From: Acidimicrobiales bacterium
GTDB taxonomy: Bacteria; Actinomycetota; Acidimicrobiia; Acidimicrobiales; SZUA-35
Length of the DNA: 64,000 bases
Direction of reading: 5' to 3'
Assembly: GCA_013003535.1 (NCBI GenBank)
Contig: JABDIY010000049.1
Span: forward strand, 62,001 to 126,000
Shown here piece by piece: positions 58,001 through 64,000 of the stretch. Position 1 is the first letter of the stretch. Each line of letters starts with the position of its first letter. The notes beneath the pieces are model-generated. The model saw only the letters and a list, made by a program, of their open reading frames with translations. It ran no database searches and was not told the DNA's origin. Position numbers and translations under genes: made by a program.

Positions 58001-58527
58001 CGGTGTTCCACCTGGGGTTCCCGTCGGTAACCGAGCCGGACGAGCCGAGAAACCAGATCGACCGGATCGACGACATCGCCATGCCCGATGATGACCGGAG
58101 CAGCATCGGCTCCCTCAGGTCCGAGCCGCTGGATGAGCGCCCGCACGGGTGCGACCACGACGGCTGGGGTGGTGACCGGGTCACTCATCCGCCAGAGGGT
58201 CTGAAGGCGGCGCCCCATCGTCTCGATGCTGGGGCTGACCCGCTCGAACGGCAAGGTCTCCCACGCCGGAAAGAGTTCGACCTCGTCCTCGCCCAGTAGG
58301 ACCCGAAGGTCATTTGTGAGCCGTTGAGCCTCGTTGGTTGTGGGGACCGCTACCAAGACTGGGCGACGATCGGTCCCGCGGTGGAGCCCGGCGATCGCAG
58401 GAGCCCAGCCCGCTTCGCCGACAGCAACCACATTGGTCGCTCGGCCAACCACCCGATCCATGGCGGGAAGGTCAGCAAACCTTCGAACGAGGGGCCCAAA
58501 ACCCCGGACGGCGGACCCGGTCACCAT
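55021..58527 (-). CDS. mfd: transcription-repair coupling factor
   Basis: [56 protein letters not shown]. Confidence 0.97.
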   Translation of the reverse strand: MVTGSAVRGFGPLVRRFADLPAMDRVVGRATNVVAVGEAGWAPAIAGLHRGTDRRPVLVAVPTTNEAQRLTNDLRVLLGEDEVELFPAWETLPFERVSPSIETMGRRLQTLWRMSDPVTTPAVVVAPVRALIQRLGPEGADAAPVIIGHGDVVDPVDLVSRLVRLGYRREPQVEHRGEIAVRGSIVDVFPSTADTGVRIDLWGDEIDRLTTFSIATQRSDADLREVEIHGCRELLITDAVMERATALIAEEPWGRENWQRLANGETFDGMESWLPWLSGGTRALPDLLPADAMVVLLEPKRMKGRAADLIAEEIDLANTLARTWGALAPTGNVESAGPKSPAPHFPMLHVELDRVLANTSAPIMSVMSIPEGPGVATIEVSGWDAPGEEMANRITNLTASGATVVVCAEGTGTLGRLAERLTGWGVAPIVHEAGPPATFGPGLHLVVEHIERGFVVPEAGIAVLAESELTGRRRAHRRARPRSRRQSDGFFEGLNPGDYVVHHHHGVGRFAGLVNRSIGGHSRDYLLLDYRGDDKLYVPSDQMDLVRPYSGGDSPTLHRLGGSDFAKAKSKVRAEVNEIAQELVVLYQQRLSTPGLAFDPDTPWQAEIEGAFPYELTPDQATTVNAVKDDMESTTPMDRLVVGDVGFGKTEIAVRAAFKAVQSGKQVAVLVPTTLLASQHFQTFTDRFSPYPIRVEVLSRFLTPAQARTVTAAVGDGDVDVLIGTHRILSDDVVFPRLGLLVVDEEQRFGVKHKEAIKTLSAEIDVLTLTATPIPRTLEMSLTGIRDLSVLNTPPADRQPILTYVGEYDERAVAEAIRRELLREGQIFFVHNRVQSIEHIAKRVRNLVPEARVAVAHGQMDEGTLETIVMDFWDGKYDVLVCTTIIESGIDMPTVNTLVVDRAEMLGLGQLHQLRGRVGRSGQRAYAYLFTRPDAALTETAYERLKTIGEATELGSGFRIAMRDLEIRGAGNLLGTGQKGHIAAVGYDLYCQMVNEAVNELNGVEPVQQLDVKVDLPVDALIPEDYVPSGPQRLEAYRRLSAVTTQAEVEDITTEWLDRYGPVPPVAEQLLRVARVRAEMIRIGMRDLVVVKGPGFGAPRWMAKMGPVEMKISQEVRFKRLFKHGVWKPGEYGSDGGEVQVGLKSVAADISKDILTFFETMFPIETDG

Positions 58528-58540
58528 AGGGCTGACGACC

Positions 58541-59191
58541 TCAGTTGGTGGCGTCAGGGCCCGACTCCTCGCCGCGTCGGTTCACAGCGTTCATCGTGGC
58601 GTCCAGGCCATCTCGGACCAGCAGCTCGATTGCTTCTGATGCGTTTGAGATGGCGGTGTCCAGGATGGTGCGCTCGGTTTTCCCGGGTCGCTTCAGGACA
58701 AAGTCCCGTACATCCTGACTGGGCGGTGGTTTGCCAATCCCGATCCGGAGACGCATGAAGTGCCCGCCACCCACATGCTGGGTGATGGACCGCAAACCAT
58801 TGTGGCCCGCCAAACCGCCGCCTTGTTTCAGTTTCAGGCGGCCAACCGGAAGGTCCAGCTCGTCATGAACCACCAGCATTTGTTCGCCGTCGACGATGCC
58901 ATAACGCTTCCGCAGGGCTCGGACCGCCTCGCCAGAGTTGTTCATGAACGTCTGCGGAAATGCCAGCACCACCCGTTTCTGACCGATCCGAATCTCGGTG
59001 ACCAGCGAGCGTTCTTTGCTCTTGCGGAGTTGCTCGCCATAGCGAGCCGCTACGCGGACAACCGCCTCAGCTCCAACATTGTGACGGGTTCCGTCGAAGT
59101 TCTCCCCGGGATTACCCAGACCAATCACTAGAAGATCGGCAGGCGTCCCCCTGCGTCTCTCTGCTTCTTCAGATCGGCCAAGACGAACCAC
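58541..59191 (-). CDS. pth: peptidyl-tRNA hydrolase
   Basis: VIGLGNPGENFDGTRHNVG, PQTFMNNSGEAV, HDELDLPVGRLKLKQGGGLAGHNGLRSI. Confidence 0.95.
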   Translation of the reverse strand: MVRLGRSEEAERRRGTPADLLVIGLGNPGENFDGTRHNVGAEAVVRVAARYGEQLRKSKERSLVTEIRIGQKRVVLAFPQTFMNNSGEAVRALRKRYGIVDGEQMLVVHDELDLPVGRLKLKQGGGLAGHNGLRSITQHVGGGHFMRLRIGIGKPPPSQDVRDFVLKRPGKTERTILDTAISNASEAIELLVRDGLDATMNAVNRRGEESGPDATN

Positions 59192-59200
59192 GAAGGGGGC

Positions 59201-59887
59201 CTACTCTTGGTCGCCGCCGCCGTCACCGGCGTCGTCACCCTCGGCGGACTCTTCGCCTTCACCTTCAGCGACCGCCTCTTCACCCTCGACCTCTTCGCCT
59301 TCGACAACTTCTTCGACGAGGGCACGAGGTACAACGGTGGAGACTACGGGATCCTCGGGATCAACCGAGGTGACGACGCCGGCAGGGAGTTTGATGTCGC
59401 CGACCATGACGTTTCGATCGCCGGTGAGGATTGAGATGTCGGCTTCGAGCGAATCGGGAATGGCGGTTGGGGAACATTCGACCGTCAGGCTGAAGAGGAT
59501 CTGGTCCACCAGCAAACCGGCGTTCAGTGCTTCTTCAGCCTCGCCGACCATATGGATCGGAATATCTACCGAAAGGGTCTGGGTTGCGTCGATGCGGAGG
59601 AAGTCGACATGAATGACCTCCCGACGAACCGGATGGCGCTGCACTTCTTTCACCAATACGAGATCGTCGACGCCATCTACGCTGAGGTGGAATACGGTGT
59701 TCAGACCGGCGTCGGTCTTGAGCGCATCACGCAGCTCGGTGTACGTTACCTGCACATTCACCGGGTCCTTGCCGAGCCCGTAGAGGACTCCTGGGAGCTG
59801 GCCTTCGCGGCGAAGGCGACGGCTAGTAGCCGACCCTAGCTTGCGGTTGCTGCTGGCCTTGACGACCGTCTGCTCCATTGTGCTCAT
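59201..59887 (-). CDS. rplY: 50S ribosomal protein L25/Ctc (bL25)
   Basis: LRREGQLPGVLYGLGKDPVNV, VLVKEVQRHPVRREVIHVDFLRID; acidic C-terminal tail. Confidence 0.95.
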   Translation of the reverse strand: MSTMEQTVVKASSNRKLGSATSRRLRREGQLPGVLYGLGKDPVNVQVTYTELRDALKTDAGLNTVFHLSVDGVDDLVLVKEVQRHPVRREVIHVDFLRIDATQTLSVDIPIHMVGEAEEALNAGLLVDQILFSLTVECSPTAIPDSLEADISILTGDRNVMVGDIKLPAGVVTSVDPEDPVVSTVVPRALVEEVVEGEEVEGEEAVAEGEGEESAEGDDAGDGGGDQE

Positions 59888-59962
59888 CCTCCGGAAAATC
59901 TGCCGACCCCAACGGTGGGGCGACTGAGTAGCTTATCGGTGACACAACCCCATGCCTCAGCG

Positions 59963-60946
59963 TTACTGTTGGTTCTGACCGTCGAAGATCTTGCTAACCG
60001 AAGCGTCTTCGAACACCGCACGAATTGCGTCAGCGATCAAGGGTGCCACCGAGAGCACCTCGAGCTTGTCGAATTGCTTTTCGGGGGGAAGCGGCAGTGT
60101 GTTTGTGACGATGACCTTGTCGAAGACACTGTTTTTCAGTCGGTCTATGGCAGGCCCGCTGAACACCGCGTGGGTCGCGGCCGCAACGACCGATGCCGCC
60201 CCACGCTCCATGAGGAGTTCCGCACCGGTGCAGATCGTTCCGGCCGTGTCGATCATGTCGTCGATGATCACGCAATGCCGACCCTCGACCTCACCAACGA
60301 TGTCTTTGGCCTCAACCTGGTTCTGCTTGCCCTTCAGTCGGCGTTTGTGAACGATCGCAAGATCGGCCGACAGCTTCTGCGCATACCGCTCGGCTACCTT
60401 CACCCGACCCGCATCTGGCGAGACCACCACGAGATCCTCGCCGTATTGCTCCAAGTGCCGGACCAGAACGGGCATAGCGGTGAGGTGGTCTACTGGACCG
60501 TTGAAGAAACCCTGGATCTGACCGGAGTGCAGGTCGACCGACACGAGCCGAGACGCCCCGGCCGCTTTGAAGAGATCTGCGACGAGTCGAGCCGTGATCG
60601 GTTCCCGTCCTTCGCTCTTGCGATCCTGACGGGCGTACCCATAGAACGGGAGCACCGCAGTGATGCGCTTTGCCGATGCACGCCGCGCCGCATCCACCAT
60701 GATCAAATGCTCCATGACTGCGTCGTTCAGAGAGCGACCCTCGATCGACCCATGACTCTGAATGATGAACACGTCGGATCCACGGATGGACTCGGAAAAC
60801 CGAACGTGCGTCTCGCCGTTCGCGAACTGGCTGGAGTGGGCTTCGGTGATCTCGGCGTTCAGACACTCAGCCACTTCATGGGAGAGTTCTTCGTTGTGCC
60901 GCCCGCTGAACAGGTGAAGCTTCTTCTTGGTTAGGGCTTCAATCAT
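59963..60946 (-). CDS. prs: ribose-phosphate pyrophosphokinase
   Basis: FANGETHVRFSESIRGSDVFIIQS, YGYARQDRK, VVVSPDAGRVKVAERYA, IDDMIDTAGT. Confidence 0.97.
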   Translation of the reverse strand: MIEALTKKKLHLFSGRHNEELSHEVAECLNAEITEAHSSQFANGETHVRFSESIRGSDVFIIQSHGSIEGRSLNDAVMEHLIMVDAARRASAKRITAVLPFYGYARQDRKSEGREPITARLVADLFKAAGASRLVSVDLHSGQIQGFFNGPVDHLTAMPVLVRHLEQYGEDLVVVSPDAGRVKVAERYAQKLSADLAIVHKRRLKGKQNQVEAKDIVGEVEGRHCVIIDDMIDTAGTICTGAELLMERGAASVVAAATHAVFSGPAIDRLKNSVFDKVIVTNTLPLPPEKQFDKLEVLSVAPLIADAIRAVFEDASVSKIFDGQNQQ

Positions 60947-61003
60947 TATCGTGTGTCCCCCACGCAAATGTGCTGTTGTCGTTGTGCTTCGCCCCGGTGG
61001 CGA

Positions 61004-62086
61004 TCAAGCCCCTGAAGCATAGAAGGGTCCGGTCACGGTTCTGTCGGAAACTTGGGCGCCCGGACTGAGTGCGGCGAACGGGCCCACAATGCATTGTTCG
61101 CCGATGGCGGCGAGCTGGCCGGTTGAGGACCGCACCACACTTCGGGGCCCAACAGTGCAGTGGTCGAGATGGGTGTCTGGCCCAATATCGCATCCCTCGC
61201 CTATGGCGGTGCTGCCGCTCAGTGAAACGCCGGGAAATAGGGTGACGTCCGTGGAAAGCGTGACAGTGGCGTCGACGATTGTTCGAGACGGATCGATCAT
61301 CGTGACACCGCGCGCCATCCAGAAATGATTGATTCGGTTACGAAGGACGGCTTCCGCTGCAGCCAACTGGATCCTGTTGTCAACCTCTTCGAATAACTCC
61401 GCAAGTACGGCGACGGTAGCCACCGCATGACCGCTGTCGGCAAGCACGCCCGGCACGTCACGGAGGAGATGCCGGCCGGTAGCTGGGTCGGGCATGGTCC
61501 GCCGGATCGCCGGCGCCAGGAGACCACGCCGCACCACCATCACCCCCACCGGGGAATCCACAGGATTTCCGGCTTCACCATCGTCATTGGACACAGTGAC
61601 GCCAATGGCATTGCCGTGGCGGTCTCGCAAGACGTACGGCGTTCCAGATCGCCGCGGCTGGCGAGTGCAGGCGATAGTGCAGGCAGAGCCGGTCTGACGA
61701 TGAACCGTGAGAACCTCTTGAAGTACGTCGCCCGTCAGCAGCGGCATATCGGCCGGAAGAATCAAGACATCGCCTTCGTCGTCGAACTCGTCAAACCCGC
61801 TCATGCCAATCAATGCCGCTTCGGCGTTTCCGCGAGAACGAGGCTGTTCCAAGAATCGGGTAGTTAGGTCAGACGGCGGCGTATCCATGATCCTCTTGGC
61901 AATCCAGTCACCGTCTGGTCCAGTAACCACAACCGCTTCAGACACGCCGGAGTCACTTACTGCGTTCAGCACCCACGACAGCATTGGCCTACCACAGAGG
62001 ACATGAATAGGTTTCGGCCGCTCCGACACCAACGGTGCACCGGAAGCGGTTGCAATCACGAGCGCTGACACATCACCCTTCGCCAT
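61004..62086 (-). CDS. GlmU-like protein, truncated and with degenerate catalytic motifs
   Basis: PKPIHVLCGRPMLSWVL, LPADMPLLTGDV, EVDNRIQLAAAEAVLRNRIN, partial left-handed beta-helix; next to prs; lacks GxGTRM and the acetyltransferase C-terminus. Confidence 0.75.
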   Translation of the reverse strand: MAKGDVSALVIATASGAPLVSERPKPIHVLCGRPMLSWVLNAVSDSGVSEAVVVTGPDGDWIAKRIMDTPPSDLTTRFLEQPRSRGNAEAALIGMSGFDEFDDEGDVLILPADMPLLTGDVLQEVLTVHRQTGSACTIACTRQPRRSGTPYVLRDRHGNAIGVTVSNDDGEAGNPVDSPVGVMVVRRGLLAPAIRRTMPDPATGRHLLRDVPGVLADSGHAVATVAVLAELFEEVDNRIQLAAAEAVLRNRINHFWMARGVTMIDPSRTIVDATVTLSTDVTLFPGVSLSGSTAIGEGCDIGPDTHLDHCTVGPRSVVRSSTGQLAAIGEQCIVGPFAALSPGAQVSDRTVTGPFYASGA

Positions 62087-62226
62087 ATCCTCCACCGTAG
62101 TTGTTCGACGGGACAAAGGATTACCGCGGGACCTGAAACCCTGTTCCTTCCGGTAGGCCAAAACGCCAAACGGCCAGACCTCGAGGTCCGACCGAAGGGA
62201 ATCGCTGACGAAACGAGGGCGGTGTT

Positions 62227-62322
62227 CTACTTGTTCCGACGTTGAATACGGGTGCGCTTGAGCAGCTTGCGGTGCTTCTTCTTCCGCATACGCTTCCGAC
62301 GCTTCTTGATCAACGATCCCAT
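62227..62322 (-). CDS. AURKAIP1/COX24-domain small ribosomal protein bS22
   Basis: 31 aa [34 protein letters not shown]; absent from supplied ORF track. Confidence 0.92.
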   Translation of the reverse strand: MGSLIKKRRKRMRKKKHRKLLKRTRIQRRNK

Positions 62323-62419
62323 AAGAGGAGTCAGACTAACGCCTGCCGCACCAAGAAACGCTCCACCGGAGATGAGAAAGGTTGCTAACGTTGTTGCCAC
62401 CGCCTCTCAGCGAGGAGAT

Positions 62420-62492
62420 TCCCGAGTAGTTCAATTGGTAGAACACAGGCCTTTGAAGCCTGGCGTTGTTGGTTCGAGTCCAACCTCGGGAG
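62420..62492 (+). tRNA. tRNA-Gln (anticodon TTG), CCA not encoded
   Basis: TCCCGAG/CTCGGGA acceptor, CAGGC-CTTTGAA-GCCTG, GGTTCGAGTCC. Confidence 0.95.
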
Positions 62493-62501
62493 CAAATCAC
62501 C

Positions 62502-62663
62502 ATGTCCCCAAAACATGTCTTTCAGTTGGGCGTGGCGGTTGGGGCGCTCGCCCTCTTCTTGGTCCTGACCCTGGCCACCGGCAACCGCATCGAAGCAGCC
62601 GCTATCGCGATCGGCGGGGCGTTGATTGTCACCGCCTTCTTCAATCGGCCCAAATCGTCATAA
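62502..62663 (+). CDS. small membrane protein (2 TM)
   Basis: MSPKHVFQLGVAVGALALFLVLTLATGNRIEAAAIAIGGALIVTAFFNRPKSS; 9 nt after tRNA-Gln. Confidence 0.65.
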   Translation: MSPKHVFQLGVAVGALALFLVLTLATGNRIEAAAIAIGGALIVTAFFNRPKSS

Positions 62664-62738
62664 CGGCTCGGTTGACCCAGCACCACCCAGTCCCCACTTG
62701 AACCCCCACTCCCGACTTGGTGATGAAACACTGGGGTT

Positions 62739-63473
62739 GTGCCCCCCGTGTTTCTCACCGCTCCCGCCAAGCTCACACTCGGGCTCCGTATCACCGACGT
62801 TCTGAAGAACGGGCACCACCTGATCGATGCCGAAATGGTGACCGTAGATCTTCACGACACACTGTGGCTCGACCCGACCGGCGACGGGCTCACCGTGGTG
62901 GGCGGCAGCCAGGACGTACCGGTCGGCCCCGACAATCTGGTGGCCCGGGCGTTACGGCTAGCAGGTCGGACTGCTGCCGTTCGCGTGACCAAGCGGATAC
63001 CTAGCCAAGCCGGGCTGGGTGGCGGGTCGGCCGACGCCGGCGCAATTCTCCGCTGGGCCGGCTTCAAGGATCTTGTAGCAGCCGCCGAAATCGGCGCCGA
63101 CGTTGCGTTCTGCGCGGTAGGTGGGAGAGCACACGTGAGCGGGATCGGCGAGATCGTTGCGCCTCTCGAATTTCAACCGATGGACCTGACCCTCCTGACC
63201 CCGCCCGTGGGATGTCCCACCGCTCTGGTGTATGCCCGCTGGGATCAAATGGGTGGGCCTGTTGGCGACAGCGGTAACGATCTAGAACCGGCTGCGGTGC
63301 AGGCCGTCCCCGCGCTGCTTCCGTTTCGTGAGGCGTTGGGAAACGCCACAGGTCAGACGCCCCGACTCGCCGGTAGCGGTAGTACGTGGTTCGTTTCGGG
63401 CCACCACCCCGGCCAGAACCACGTCCTCGTTCGCACGGTTCAGGCCGGATGGTCAGCAACCGACCCCCGGTAG
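62739..63473 (+). CDS. ispE: 4-diphosphocytidyl-2-C-methyl-D-erythritol kinase, short and divergent
   Basis: APAKLTLGLRITD, PSQAGLGGGSADAGAILRW GHMP motif, GADVAFCAVGGRAHVSGIGE; GTG start. Confidence 0.88.
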   Translation: MPPVFLTAPAKLTLGLRITDVLKNGHHLIDAEMVTVDLHDTLWLDPTGDGLTVVGGSQDVPVGPDNLVARALRLAGRTAAVRVTKRIPSQAGLGGGSADAGAILRWAGFKDLVAAAEIGADVAFCAVGGRAHVSGIGEIVAPLEFQPMDLTLLTPPVGCPTALVYARWDQMGGPVGDSGNDLEPAAVQAVPALLPFREALGNATGQTPRLAGSGSTWFVSGHHPGQNHVLVRTVQAGWSATDPR

Positions 63474-63516
63474 GCCAGGCGTTGTCGCCAGGATGGTCTT
63501 CCCTACGACCCCCTGG

Positions 63517-63822
63517 TCATGAAACCTTGTGCCGTCGTTCTTCTTCTTCTAGATATTGCCGAGTCTTCCGTTCCTCGAGGTCCCGCCCGTCCACCAGGTA
63601 GGCCAGCGCATGAAAGGCCAACGCGAAGCCCCAGGCGGCAGTGATCCAGATCGACCAATTCACACCACCCGCATCCAGAGTGTCCAGTAACCAGAAGAAC
63701 GCGTTGATGATCACGTACGTCCCGGCGTGCCAGACCAGGCCCGCCAAGTATCCGGCGCGCCGTTGGGCACGTTCCTCAGCAGTTTGAGTTCTCCTCACAA
63801 GAAACCTCCCTTGTATCTTCAC
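63517..63822 (-). CDS. 2TM domain-containing protein
   Basis: RRAGYLAGLVWHAGTYVIINAFFWLLD...WGFALAFHALAYLVDGRDLEERK; GTG start. Confidence 0.75.
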   Translation of the reverse strand: MKIQGRFLVRRTQTAEERAQRRAGYLAGLVWHAGTYVIINAFFWLLDTLDAGGVNWSIWITAAWGFALAFHALAYLVDGRDLEERKTRQYLEEEERRHKVS

Positions 63823-63947
63823 TAACCAGACTGCATTGGCACCGCCCCGTTGCCTAGAGGCCAACGTCACGCGCCGAACCCTCGTTGGGACAGACGTAGT
63901 TCGCACCCTGACGAGTGTCGATTCCGTCCGGTTTGTTTACGGATTCC

Positions 63948-64000
63948 TAGAGCAACGCCAACGAGCCCCACTGGGCGGGTGTGAGCATTTCGGCGCGGCT
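63948..64000 (-). CDS. rsmA: C-terminal fragment of 16S rRNA dimethyladenosine transferase (window edge)
   Basis: Minus strand reads SRAEMLTPAQWGSLALL*, like RsmA/KsgA C-termini; near ispE. Confidence 0.5.

Noticed and set aside
59915-59945. CCGATAA box upstream of rplY as a fourth sigma28-like promoter
   Set aside because: The -10-like CCGATAA is good on the minus strand, but there is no CTCAAG at the required spacing.
59915-60934. 339-aa + ORF
   Set aside because: Antisense to prs; RNDRCRPTLHEEF-type composition of a shadow ORF.

Overview
High-GC bacterial chromosome segment, probably Actinomycetota and Acidimicrobiia-like (inferred from gene order and families). It is mostly housekeeping and core metabolism. 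I found no rRNA, CRISPR array, prophage or transposase. Main blocks: (i) meta-cleavage lower pathway (MhpE/MhpF/MhpD-like), SDR, tRNA-Arg, M20 hydrolase; (ii) engB, CAP-DUF4214 protein, RNA methyltransferase, rpe, EamA, clpP, rph, rdgB; (iii) DUF389, ATP-dependent DNA ligase, acyl-CoA synthetase, DUF3179, MscS, sterol-desaturase family, tRNA-Leu; (iv) secreted carbohydrate-active block (GH16, GH57, beta-helix-DUF4214), Fe-S RecB/Cas4-like nuclease; (v) Maf, GNAT, Ppx-like fragment, MocA-DUF501 fusion, split XdhC, OmpA, divIC, eno, two FN3-DUF4214 proteins, GH2; (vi) MazG, parvulin PPIase, VPS62-like protein, pntB/pntAB/pntAA; (vii) mfd-pth-rplY-prs-glmU-like cluster with bS22, tRNA-Gln, ispE, partial rsmA. 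No clear undescribed defence or mobile system was found. The best leads are: a repeated CTCAAG-N15-G[CT]CGAT promoter-like motif upstream of three genes; a GlmU homologue in the canonical glmU-prs locus lacking key residues of both active sites; a MocA-DUF501 fusion plus half-length Ppx in the eno-divIC neighbourhood; ORFs starting 0 and 9 nt after tRNA 3' ends; a T12 tract inside a secreted beta-helix gene; and an FN3 repeat with anomalous codon usage. All calls are by eye; no database search was run.
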